A stretch of 37,640 bases of DNA from DATLED01 sp035525495 (GTDB lineage: Bacteria; Actinomycetota; Acidimicrobiia; Acidimicrobiales; CADCTF01), in the NCBI GenBank assembly GCA_035525495.1, contig DATLED010000093.1:1-37640 (forward strand), in the 5' to 3' direction. The position numbers and the translations under genes were made by a program. Below, piece by piece: positions 26,069-33,396 of the stretch; the stretch's first letter is position 1; each line of letters opens with the position of its first letter. The notes beneath the pieces were generated by a model. That model saw only the letters and a list, made by a program, of their open reading frames with translations, was not told the origin of the DNA and did no database searches.

Positions 26069-26973
26069 CCGGCCACCTCCGACTCCTCTGATGCATCGAG
26101 GATCCCGATGAGGTCGGGGTCGTCCAAGTCGGGAACGTCGTCGTCGTTGAACCGGGAGGCCTGCAGGTCGAACATGGCTCGGTAGCGACCCGCAGCCGCC
26201 ATCAGCTCATCGTGGGATCCCTGTTCGACGACGACCCCGTCCTCGATCACGACGATGCGGTCCGCGTGGCGCACGGTCGAGAACCGGTGGGAGATGAGGA
26301 TCGTCGTGCATCCGGCGGTGGCGTGCAAGAGCCGTTCGAAGATCGCCGCCTCGCCCCGCACGTCCAGCTGGGCGGTCGGCTCGTCGAGGATGATCACGCC
26401 GGCACCGAGGTGCACGGCCGCCAGAGCCCGAGCGAGTGCGACCCGCTGCCACTGCCCACCCGAGAGGTCGGTGCCGCCGGGCTGGGCCTTGGACAGGGAC
26501 TGGTCGAGGTGCGCCAGTCCGCCGGCACCGGCGACCTCGAGGAGGCGGACCAGCTCGGCGTCGTCGACCGACCCGCGATCGAGGACCACGTTGCGGCGAA
26601 GCGACAGCTCGAAGCGGACGAAGTCCTGGAACACCACGCTCACGCGCTCACGCCAAGCTTCCACGTCGAAGGTGCGAAGGTCGCGCCCGTCGACCGTGAT
26701 GGCCCCGGAGGTGGGGTCGTAGAGACGGCACAGGAGCTTCACCAGCGTCGTCTTGCCCACCCCGTTGCGCCCGACGATGGCCAACGACCTCCCCGCGGGG
26801 ATCGTGAGGTCGAGATGGCGGTACACGAGTGCCCCGCCGCTCGGGTAGGTGAAGCCGACGTCGTCGAACCGAATCGACTCGGTTGGCAGCCCGGACGCCG
26901 GTCGCGTGCTCTCCGAGATGTCGAGGGCTCCCTCTTCGGCCATGCGCCTGCCCAGCCGTTCGACGATGAGCAC
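26065..26973 (-). CDS. ABC exporter ATPase half, separated from its membrane half by an in-frame TGA
   Basis: 302 residues if translated from the GTG at 26973. Walker A GRNGVGKTT, Q-loop VFQDFVRF, signature LSGGQWQR, Walker B VIILDEPTAQLD and H-loop SHRFST are intact. It is in the same reading frame as the membrane domain at 26998-27915; a single TGA (27000-26998) lies between them, and the codons between TGA and GTG read as the normal inter-domain linker (ALEAAAQP). The GTG has no convincing ribosome-binding site. It is either the downstream half of a gene broken by a nonsense change, or a separately initiated subunit. The C-terminal tail is acidic (NDDDVPDLDDPDL) and overlaps the next gene by 4 bases. 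Confidence 0.75.
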   Translation of the reverse strand: MLIVERLGRRMAEEGALDISESTRPASGLPTESIRFDDVGFTYPSGGALVYRHLDLTIPAGRSLAIVGRNGVGKTTLVKLLCRLYDPTSGAITVDGRDLRTFDVEAWRERVSVVFQDFVRFELSLRRNVVLDRGSVDDAELVRLLEVAGAGGLAHLDQSLSKAQPGGTDLSGGQWQRVALARALAAVHLGAGVIILDEPTAQLDVRGEAAIFERLLHATAGCTTILISHRFSTVRHADRIVVIEDGVVVEQGSHDELMAAAGRYRAMFDLQASRFNDDDVPDLDDPDLIGILDASEESEVAG

Positions 26974-26997
26974 CGGCTGGGCGGCGGCTTCGAGCGC

Positions 26998-27915
26998 TCA
27001 GGCAAACCCGCCGACCGCCAGAGCACTGGCGCCGAGAAGCGCCTGCGCGCCGACGACCAGGCTGCCCAGGCGCAGGTGTCCGTGCACGGCCGACATCACC
27101 AGGGGCGCGAGCACCGCGGCGTGCGCGGTACCGAGTACCCCGAAGACCGTCAACAGCGATCGCTGGCGCAGCCGCATCGCCTTCCATTGCAGCTCGACCA
27201 GGCGCCGTCGTCTGGAAGCGAAGCGCTCGACGGTCCAGTCGCCGAGACCGAAGACCCGCAGCTCCTTCGCCGGTTGGGCTTCGACGGCGAGACGGTAGGC
27301 GTAGTCGGCGTGGCGCTGCTCGGCCATCACGTCGGGGTCCGTCCGGTTCGACCACACGGAGCTCTCCCGCAACAGCCAGTGCGTCGAGAGCCACGCCCCG
27401 CCGATCACGATCGGCGCCCACCAGAGAACCGTTCCGAGCACGACGGTCTGCGTCACCCCGCCGCCCAGCTCGACCATCCCCGCGGAGATGAACCCGAGGG
27501 CCACCGACAACGGCGGGCCCGTGATGCCGAGGTCGAAGTCGCGACCCATCGTGAGCTCGTCCGCCAACCCCGGTCGTTCCAGGTGGCTGATCCCCAGCGG
27601 ATCGGCGCACGCGTCGGTCAAGGCGGCCTGCAACCAACCGGACGTCTTGTCACCGAGGATCGATCCGATCTGGGTGTGGATGGGTGAGGACATGCTCAGC
27701 AGGGCGAAGGATGCGCCGACGATCAGCAGAGGTCCGGTCACCGATCTCCCGCCCGCGATGGCGGTGACCAACGACCCCAGCCCGAGCGTCAAGCCGCCCG
27801 GCAGCAACGACCGGATCGCCACGAGCCCCCACCATGCGGTCGCCAGGGGTCTGCTCGCCCGCCAGGTGGCGCGTGCCAGCGCCGAAGGAGCCCAGTTTCC
27901 GAGCGCACCACGCAC
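26998..27915 (-). CDS. ABC exporter membrane half, truncated by TGA before its ATPase
   Basis: 305 residues from a GTG at 27915. It contains the hydrophobic segments of an ABC exporter membrane domain (about 22-310: ATAWWGLVAIRSLLPGGL, GPLLIVGASFALLSM, TQTVVLGTVLWWAPIVIGGA, VFGVLGTAHAAVLAPLV), with the cytoplasmic coupling segment QPAKELRVFGLGDW, which aligns with SAKELRVGGATR in the partner subunit. The stop at codon 306 falls where the partner continues into its linker and ATPase. Removing the TGA would give a normal protein of about 616 residues. Divergent from the fucose operon; the GTG is preceded by a modest AGGGTCGGG ribosome-binding site. Confidence 0.75.
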   Translation of the reverse strand: MRGALGNWAPSALARATWRASRPLATAWWGLVAIRSLLPGGLTLGLGSLVTAIAGGRSVTGPLLIVGASFALLSMSSPIHTQIGSILGDKTSGWLQAALTDACADPLGISHLERPGLADELTMGRDFDLGITGPPLSVALGFISAGMVELGGGVTQTVVLGTVLWWAPIVIGGAWLSTHWLLRESSVWSNRTDPDVMAEQRHADYAYRLAVEAQPAKELRVFGLGDWTVERFASRRRRLVELQWKAMRLRQRSLLTVFGVLGTAHAAVLAPLVMSAVHGHLRLGSLVVGAQALLGASALAVGGFA

Positions 27916-27948
27916 CGCCCGACCCTACGTGCTGGTCCCTCTCGAGCA

Positions 27949-27960
27949 GCCCCGCGGGGC
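27949..27960. promoter_or_regulatory. 12-bp palindrome in ABC/fucose divergent region
   Basis: GCCCCGCGGGGC is perfectly self-complementary, 34 bases upstream of the leftward ABC gene. It may be an operator or only a GC-rich chance palindrome. Confidence 0.25.
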
Positions 27961-27978
27961 GCGACGTACGATGCCGCC

Positions 27979-28077
27979 GTGGTCGATCCCGGACGCGCGA
28001 TGGTCGTGGTCTCCGTGGTGACCGACGCCGCTCGGCAGGCGTTCGAGGTGCCCGCCGACCGGGCCGAGCTCCGCTGA
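27979..28077 (+). pseudogene. 32-codon ORF resembling a flavin-reductase N-terminus
   Basis: GTG-initiated, ending in a TGA that overlaps the CTG codon proposed to start the next gene. Its peptide VDPGRAMVVVSVVTDAAR is reminiscent of the first strand of flavin-reductase-like FMN-binding proteins (DPxRAMVVVTxA), but the frame then continues into a short unrelated tail and stops. It may be a gene remnant, a leader peptide for the fucose operon, or a chance ORF. Low confidence. Confidence 0.25.
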
Positions 28078-29138
28078 GCGCGGTCCGGCTTCGGGTCGCC
28101 CTCGTCGGCGGGCCGATGTACGACCACCTCCTGGGTGCCCTCGGCGACGACGTGGACATCGTCGTCCATGCCGACCACCCAACGCTCAACCGAACGGTGG
28201 CGGCGCTCCTCGCTCGCGGCGAGCGCATCGACGTCCTGTCGACACACGCGAAGTACGCGCCGTCGCAACGCCATTGGCTCACTCCCCTCGACGACCTCGT
28301 CGACACCTCCGCGCTGTCGCGGGCGGCCGTGGCCATGTGTCGGTTCGAAGGCGCGCTGTTGTCGGTTCCGCGCTGCATCGACGTGCGGGTCCTGTGGGCG
28401 GCGACCGACGACGCGGTGCCCGCGACGTGGGACGAGCTCGTCGAGTCGCCGATCGTGTTCGGCTTCCCTGGGAAGGAGTCGGGTCTCTTCGGCACGTTCT
28501 TCGAGCTCGTCGTCAGCCGGGGCGGCCAGCTCTTCGACGGAACGGCACCGGTGATCGACAGCGACGCGGCGCGGTGGGCCGTCGACGCGCTCGTGAGACT
28601 CGCTCGTCGCGCGCCCGACGACCTGTCGAGCTGGCACTACGACGACGTCGACAACGCCCTCCTCGCCGGTCGAATCGACGCAGCCGGCGTCTGGCCGGGA
28701 GGGTTCGGCGCGATCCGGCGAGCCCGCGCCGCCGGGCGCAGCCTGGGCCCTCACCCGTACCCCGGTGGCGTGTCCTACGCCGGTTGTCACTCGTGGGCGA
28801 TCCCGACGACGTGCGGCGATCGCGACGCGGCGCGTGCCCTTGTCGAGCGGCTGACCTCCTTCGAGGTGTCCGCCCTCGACGCGACCGGCGGCAACGTGCC
28901 GGCTCACGTCGATGCCTTCGCCGCCGTCTCGCCCGTCGACGAGGTGGACGAGCGTCGCCTCGCCATCACGCGAGCGACGGTCGCCGGCGGCATGTTGACG
29001 TACCCGCCGCTCGAGCGGTTCCCCGAGGTCGAGGACGCGGGATGGCAAGCCATCAACGAAGCCCTCCGTGGCGTCCGGCCGGCAGACGACGTGCCCGCGC
29101 TCGTGCAGCAGGCGGCCGAGGCAGCGCTCGGCCGCTGA
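28074..29138 (+). CDS. Solute-binding-protein (family 1) homologue without signal peptide
   Basis: 354 residues if started at CTG 28074; the first ATG (28116) would cut into the first strand VRLRVALVGG, and no ATG/GTG/TTG lies between. The body has the pattern of extracellular sugar-binding proteins of ABC importers: DVDIVVHADHPTLNRTVAALL, ATWDELVESPIVFGFPGKES, LFGTFFELVVSRGGQLFD, AGVWPGGFGAIRRA and TSFEVSALDATGGNVP. There is no signal peptide, lipobox or membrane segment, and no importer permease nearby, so it should be cytosolic. It heads the fucose operon, 19 bases before the aldo/keto reductase start. A role as an intracellular sugar-binding or sensing protein is inference. Confidence 0.75.
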   Translation: MSAVRLRVALVGGPMYDHLLGALGDDVDIVVHADHPTLNRTVAALLARGERIDVLSTHAKYAPSQRHWLTPLDDLVDTSALSRAAVAMCRFEGALLSVPRCIDVRVLWAATDDAVPATWDELVESPIVFGFPGKESGLFGTFFELVVSRGGQLFDGTAPVIDSDAARWAVDALVRLARRAPDDLSSWHYDDVDNALLAGRIDAAGVWPGGFGAIRRARAAGRSLGPHPYPGGVSYAGCHSWAIPTTCGDRDAARALVERLTSFEVSALDATGGNVPAHVDAFAAVSPVDEVDERRLAITRATVAGGMLTYPPLERFPEVEDAGWQAINEALRGVRPADDVPALVQQAAEAALGR

Positions 29139-29157
29139 CCCGCGGCAGGATGGCGAC

Positions 29158-30069
29158 GTGCGACCGCTGCCACCCATCGGTCTCGGGACGGCGCCTCTCG
29201 GCGGGCTCTTCGACGCCGTCGACGACGACGACGCCGCGGCGACCGTCAGCGCGGCGCTCGCGCACGGTTGGACCTATGTCGACACCGCACCGCTCTACGG
29301 GCACGGGCTGTCGGAGACGCGGGTCGGTGCGGCGCTGGCGGCGACGTCGAGCGACGCCGTCGTCTCGACCAAGGTGGGACGTCTCGTCCGGCCGGTGTCC
29401 GAACGCGATCCGGACGACATCTTCCTCGGAGCGCCTCCGGGCGCGGCGACGTTCGACTTCTCGGTCACCGGTGTCCGACGATCGCTCGTGGAGAGCCTCG
29501 CTCGCCTCCAGCGAGACTTCGTCGACATCGCCTTCCTGCACGATCCCGAGGGTCATCTCGACGCCGCCCTGAGCGAAGGGATGCGGGCGCTGCTCGATCT
29601 GCGTGAGGAGGGCAGGATCGGCGCCATCGGCGTCGGGACCAACGTGGTCGAGACGGCCGAGCGTTTCGTGAAGGAAGCGCCGGTCGATGTCGTGCTGATC
29701 GCGGGACGCAACACGCTCCTCGACCGTTCTGCGGAGCGCGACCTCCTGCCGCGTTGCGCCGATCTGGGTGTGCAGGTCGTCGCCGGGGGAGTGTTCAACA
29801 GCGGCGCGCTCGCCGACCCTGCAAGAGGCCACTACGCCTACGGCGACGTCCCGCCGGCCGTCCGTCGCCGCCTCGACCTCCTGACCGCTGCGTGCGAACG
29901 GGCAGGAGTCCCCCTCGCGGCGGCGGCGATCCAACACCCGCTCCGCCACCCTGCGGTGACGTCGATCGTCGTCGGCTGCCGTCGAGCCGCCGAGGTCGGG
30001 GCGAACGTCGCGCTGCTCGCGACGGACGTTCCCGACGAGCTGTGGGCCGAGCTCATGACGATCGGATGA
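29158..30069 (+). CDS. Aldo/keto reductase, L-fucose (D-threo-aldose) 1-dehydrogenase type
   Basis: 303 residues from a GTG at 29158 with GGCAGGA upstream. The aldo/keto reductase tetrad is present: Asp42 and Tyr47 (VDTAPLYGHGLSE), Lys72 (VSTKVGR) and His128 (FLHDPE). The C-terminus TSIVVGCRRAAEV is the usual cofactor-loop region. The pattern resembles NAD(P)-dependent L-fucose/D-threo-aldose 1-dehydrogenases, which oxidise L-fucose to L-fucono-lactone. The assignment rests largely on the next gene being L-fuconate dehydratase; its TGA overlaps that gene's ATG (ATGA). No lactonase gene is seen in the operon; lactone opening may be spontaneous or encoded elsewhere. Confidence 0.85.
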   Translation: MRPLPPIGLGTAPLGGLFDAVDDDDAAATVSAALAHGWTYVDTAPLYGHGLSETRVGAALAATSSDAVVSTKVGRLVRPVSERDPDDIFLGAPPGAATFDFSVTGVRRSLVESLARLQRDFVDIAFLHDPEGHLDAALSEGMRALLDLREEGRIGAIGVGTNVVETAERFVKEAPVDVVLIAGRNTLLDRSAERDLLPRCADLGVQVVAGGVFNSGALADPARGHYAYGDVPPAVRRRLDLLTAACERAGVPLAAAAIQHPLRHPAVTSIVVGCRRAAEVGANVALLATDVPDELWAELMTIG

Positions 30070-31349
30070 GGATCACCCGCGTCGTCAGCACCGACGTCCG
30101 CTTCCCGACCTCGCGTCATCTGCACGGCTCCGACGCCATGCACCCCGATCCCGACTACAGCGCGGCCTACGTCGTGCTGGAAACAGACGGCGACGTTGCC
30201 GGCCACGGGTTCACGTTCACGATCGGACGCGGCAACGACCTGTGCGTCGCCGCCATCGACGCCCTCGGCCACCATCTCGTCGGCCTCGACGTGCGGTCCC
30301 TCGACGGCGAGCTCGGCGTCATCGCCAAGCTGTTGACGCGGGACACGCAGTTGCGTTGGCTCGGGCCGGAGAAGGGTGTCATCCACCTCGCCGCTGGGGC
30401 GTTGCTCAACGCGTTGTGGGACCTGCACGCAAAGGCCGTGGGCAAGCCGGTGTGGAAGGTCCTCTCGGATCTGTCGCCTCGCCAGCTCGTGAGCCTCGTC
30501 GACTGGCGCCATCTCTCGGACGCGTTGACCGCCGACGAGGCGGTCGACCTGCTCGAGCGCGCCGCGCCCCGACGGGAGGAGCGGGAACGGCGACTGCTCT
30601 CGGAGGGGGTACCGGCGTACACGACGTCCGCGGGATGGCTCGGATATGCCGACGACCTCGTCGTGCAACGGTGCCGCGAGGTGGTCGATGCGGGGTATCG
30701 ACAGGTCAAGATCAAGGTCGGCGCCGACGCTGAAGACGACCTGCGGCGGGTGCGACTCGTGCGGGAGGCGATCGGACCAGACGTCCGGTTGGCCGTGGAC
30801 GCCAACCAGGTCTGGGAGGTGGACGAGGCGATCGCACGGATCCGGTCGCTCGAGCCGTTCGACCTCGCATGGGTGGAGGAGCCGACGTCCCCCGACGACG
30901 TGCTCGGCCACCTCGCCATCGCCCGCGCCGTCGACGTCCCCATCGCGACAGGCGAGCACTGCCAGAACCGCGTCGTCTTCAAGCAGTTCCTCGCGTCGGG
31001 CGCGATGGAGGTCTGCCAGATCGACGCCTGCCGGGTCGCCGGAGTCAACGAGAACGTGGCCATCCTGTTGCTGGCCGCCAAGTTCGGGGTTCCGGTGTGC
31101 CCGCACGCCGGAGGCGTGGGGCTGTGCGAGCTCGTCCAGCACCTCGCCATGTTCGACTTCGTCGCCGTCGCCGGGGACGTCGAGGGGAGGATCGTCGAGA
31201 TGGCTGATCACCTGCACGAGCACTTCGTGCACCCGGTTCAGATCCGGCGAGGGTCCTACGTCGCGCCGCTCCTTCCCGGGTTCAGCTCGGAGATGAAGGG
31301 TGCCTCGATCGAGGAGTTCCGCTTCCCGTCCGGCGCGGCGTGGCGGTGA
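30066..31349 (+). CDS. L-fuconate dehydratase (enolase superfamily)
   Basis: 427 residues, the normal family length. It converts L-fuconate to 2-keto-3-deoxy-L-fuconate in the cytosol, using Mg2+. Family signatures run end to end: RFPTSRHLHGSDAMHPDPDY (13-31 region), FTIGRGND, GPEKGVIHLAAGALLNALWD, YTTSAGWLGYADD, catalytic Lys in KIK (215-217), metal ligands Asp246 (DANQVW), Glu271/272 (WVEEPTSPDDVLGH) and Glu297 (ATGEH), and the catalytic His347 in VCPHAGGVGLCELVQH. Only L-fuconate dehydratases (human ENOSF1-like and bacterial) show this combination. Translationally coupled to the genes on both sides (ATGA and GTGA overlaps). Confidence 0.95.
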   Translation: MRITRVVSTDVRFPTSRHLHGSDAMHPDPDYSAAYVVLETDGDVAGHGFTFTIGRGNDLCVAAIDALGHHLVGLDVRSLDGELGVIAKLLTRDTQLRWLGPEKGVIHLAAGALLNALWDLHAKAVGKPVWKVLSDLSPRQLVSLVDWRHLSDALTADEAVDLLERAAPRREERERRLLSEGVPAYTTSAGWLGYADDLVVQRCREVVDAGYRQVKIKVGADAEDDLRRVRLVREAIGPDVRLAVDANQVWEVDEAIARIRSLEPFDLAWVEEPTSPDDVLGHLAIARAVDVPIATGEHCQNRVVFKQFLASGAMEVCQIDACRVAGVNENVAILLLAAKFGVPVCPHAGGVGLCELVQHLAMFDFVAVAGDVEGRIVEMADHLHEHFVHPVQIRRGSYVAPLLPGFSSEMKGASIEEFRFPSGAAWR

Positions 31350-32086
31350 GCGCGGCCATCGTCACCGGTGCGGCGTCAGGGATCGGCGCCGCCTGCGTCG
31401 TCGAGCTGCAGCGGCTCGGGATGCGGGTCGCCGGGCTCGACCTCGAGCTCGCCGGCGAGGCCGACCTCGCGCTCGTCGCCGACGTCACCGATCAGGGCAG
31501 CATCGACCATGCCGTCGTCGAGGCCGTCTCGGCGTTCGGGGGCCTCGACGTCGTCGTGTGCTGCGCCGGAATCGGTGCCGTCGGCGATGTCACCGAGAAC
31601 GCCGACGACGAGTGGCATCGCCTGTTCGACGTCAACGTGCTCGGCATCGTCCGGGTGATGCGCGCGACCAAGCCGCACCTGGTCGCTTCGCCAGACGCAG
31701 CCGTCGTCAACGTCGGCTCCATCGCCGGCCACGCCGGGCTTCCACTGCGAGCGGCATACAGCGCGACCAAGGGCGCCGTGCATGCACTGACACTGGCGAT
31801 GGCAGCCGACGGGATCGCCGAAGGCATTCGCGTCAACGCCGTCGCGCCAGGGACTGCCGACACGCCGTGGGTCGGTCGCCTCCTGGCTTCGGCGCCAGAC
31901 CCTGCGACCGCCCGGGCGCAGCTCGAGGCCCGTCAACCGATGGGCCGGCTCGCCGGTGCCGACGAGGTCGCCCGGACGGTTGCGTGGCTGGCGTCATCCG
32001 CCGCCTCTTTCGTCACCGGGACGATCGTCGACGTCGACGGGGGGATGCACGGCTTGCGCCTCCCGTCGAACCCAACGAGGGTCTGA
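31346..32086 (+). CDS. SDR, probable 2-keto-3-deoxy-L-fuconate dehydrogenase
   Basis: 246 residues from the GTG at 31346, which overlaps the preceding TGA as GTGA; a GTG at 31340 would add two residues. Classical SDR motifs: TGAASGIG (7-14), the acidic end GLDLEL of strand 2 (NAD preference), CCAGIG in place of NNAG, Ser in VNVGSIAGHAG, YSATK and the C-terminal VTGTIVDVDGGM. In L-fucose oxidation pathways an SDR oxidises 2-keto-3-deoxy-L-fuconate to the 2,4-diketo compound. Operon position supports this; the sequence alone says only SDR. The hydrolase that would finish the pathway is not seen here. Confidence 0.85.
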   Translation: MSAAIVTGAASGIGAACVVELQRLGMRVAGLDLELAGEADLALVADVTDQGSIDHAVVEAVSAFGGLDVVVCCAGIGAVGDVTENADDEWHRLFDVNVLGIVRVMRATKPHLVASPDAAVVNVGSIAGHAGLPLRAAYSATKGAVHALTLAMAADGIAEGIRVNAVAPGTADTPWVGRLLASAPDPATARAQLEARQPMGRLAGADEVARTVAWLASSAASFVTGTIVDVDGGMHGLRLPSNPTRV

Positions 32087-32091
32087 ACACC

Positions 32092-33279
32092 ATGTCCATG
32101 ACCGCCGTCCTCAGGCCGATCACCACCGACGAGCTTCCCGCGCTCCAGACGATCACCTCCTACGCCTTCGGAGGCTTCGACGGCGGGCCCGCACCGTGGA
32201 TCAACCCCGATTGGACGATGTGTGCGTTCGTCGATGGCCGCTTGGCCACGACCTTCGGTGCATGGCCGTTCCGCGTCCGCCTGAACGGTCGGTCCGTCGC
32301 CATGGCCGGGATCACGATGGTGGCGACGCTGCCGGAGTACCGACGCCGCGGCCTCCTGCGCCAGGTGATGATCAAGGCGCTCGCCGAGCAGCGCGATCGC
32401 GGTCAGGCGATCGCCATCCTCTGGGCGAGCATGGGTGCGATCTACCAGCGATACGGGTTCGGGCTGGCGTCGTCGACGGTCAGCTACGACATCGATCCGC
32501 GGCGGATCCAGTTCGCCGACGGGGGCCCCGCTGCCGGCACCGTCCGGCTGCACTCGCGAGAGGAGGCGCGTCCGATCTTCGAGGAGGTCTTCAAGGAGTT
32601 CAGCCGGCCGCGCAACCTCGTCATCCAGCGCGCCGGCGCGATGTGGGACATCCGGCAGGCCGGCGATCGCAAGGAGTTCGGCGTCTACCGGGATGTGAGC
32701 GGCGCGCCTCGTGGGTTCGTCGCCTTCGACACGGGCACCGATCCGGAACGATCCCCGAACCAGACGATCACGATCAACGACTGGGCCGCGATGGATGCGG
32801 ATGCGTACCGCGGCCTGTGGGAGTTCTTCGGCGCGCACGACCTCGTGGGCTGGGTGCGGTGGACGCGGGTGCCGGAGGACGATCCGGCGCCGTTCCTGTT
32901 CCTCGAGCCGCGCGAGCTCCACCGCCGAACGGCGGACGGGATCTGGATGCGGGTCACCGACGTGGTCGAGGCACTGCCGCAGCGTCCGTACGGCGACGCC
33001 GATGCACTCACCATCGCCGTCCGGGACGACGTGTGCCCGTGGAACGACGGGACCTACGTGCTCGAGACGACCGGCGAGGAGTCGACGTGCCGGCGCATCG
33101 ACGCGACTCCGGATCTCACGATGCCCGCCTCGAGCCTCGCCGTCCTCCTGTCGGGGCATCGCTCGGCGTCGATGCTGGCGCGGGCCGGCCGTGTCGAAGC
33201 AGGCGACGCTCGGGCCCTCGCCCGCGCCGACCGCTTGTTCGCAACGCATCACGCGCCGTGGTGCAACGACGACTTCTGA
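32092..33279 (+). CDS. Eis-like GNAT N-acetyltransferase
   Basis: 395 residues, five bases after the SDR stop, so probably the last gene of the fucose operon. The N-terminal GNAT domain has the acetyl-CoA loop ATLPEYRRRGLLRQVM and YQRYGFGLAS, whose Tyr matches the general-acid Tyr of mycobacterial Eis. A second, degenerate GNAT domain and an SCP2-like C-terminal domain follow, as in Eis (about 400 residues). The protein ends ...HHAPWCNDDF; in Eis the terminal Phe carboxylate serves as general base, and that terminal Phe is kept. Eis proteins acetylate amines on several sites of amino sugars or peptides. The substrate here is unknown. Confidence 0.85.
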   Translation: MSMTAVLRPITTDELPALQTITSYAFGGFDGGPAPWINPDWTMCAFVDGRLATTFGAWPFRVRLNGRSVAMAGITMVATLPEYRRRGLLRQVMIKALAEQRDRGQAIAILWASMGAIYQRYGFGLASSTVSYDIDPRRIQFADGGPAAGTVRLHSREEARPIFEEVFKEFSRPRNLVIQRAGAMWDIRQAGDRKEFGVYRDVSGAPRGFVAFDTGTDPERSPNQTITINDWAAMDADAYRGLWEFFGAHDLVGWVRWTRVPEDDPAPFLFLEPRELHRRTADGIWMRVTDVVEALPQRPYGDADALTIAVRDDVCPWNDGTYVLETTGEESTCRRIDATPDLTMPASSLAVLLSGHRSASMLARAGRVEAGDARALARADRLFATHHAPWCNDDF

Positions 33280-33334
33280 CCGAACACCTACGGCGGGTGC
33301 AATCGCTCCCCGAACGGCGCTCGATCCCGCCCCC

Positions 33335-33361
33335 TATACTGCAGAGTAATGCACGCGCATT
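33335..33361 (+). promoter_or_regulatory. Candidate -10 box and operator for acyl-CoA dehydrogenase
   Basis: TATACT at 33335-33340 is a good -10 box in an otherwise very GC-rich gap; no clear -35 lies at 17 bases. Eight bases on, AATGC-ACGC-GCATT (33348-33361) is a perfect 5-bp inverted repeat that would cover the transcription start, a typical place for a TetR- or GntR-type repressor of fatty-acid genes. Confidence 0.45.
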
Positions 33362-33396
33362 GACGCGCTGGCGAGCCCGTACGAGAGGACCGACAA

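Noticed and set aside
26998..27000. The TGA as a selenocysteine codon
   Set aside because: It sits in a flexible linker, not an active site, and no selenocysteine insertion hairpin is apparent just after it.
24257..27915. The ABC genes as the sugar importer for the adjacent fucose operon
   Set aside because: Both subunits have the exporter fold (membrane domain fused or in line with ATPase), not importer permeases with EAA loops, and they are transcribed in the opposite direction.
29838..31232. A 464-codon open frame antisense to L-fuconate dehydratase
   Set aside because: The sense strand is a complete, motif-perfect enzyme; the antisense frame is a GC shadow.
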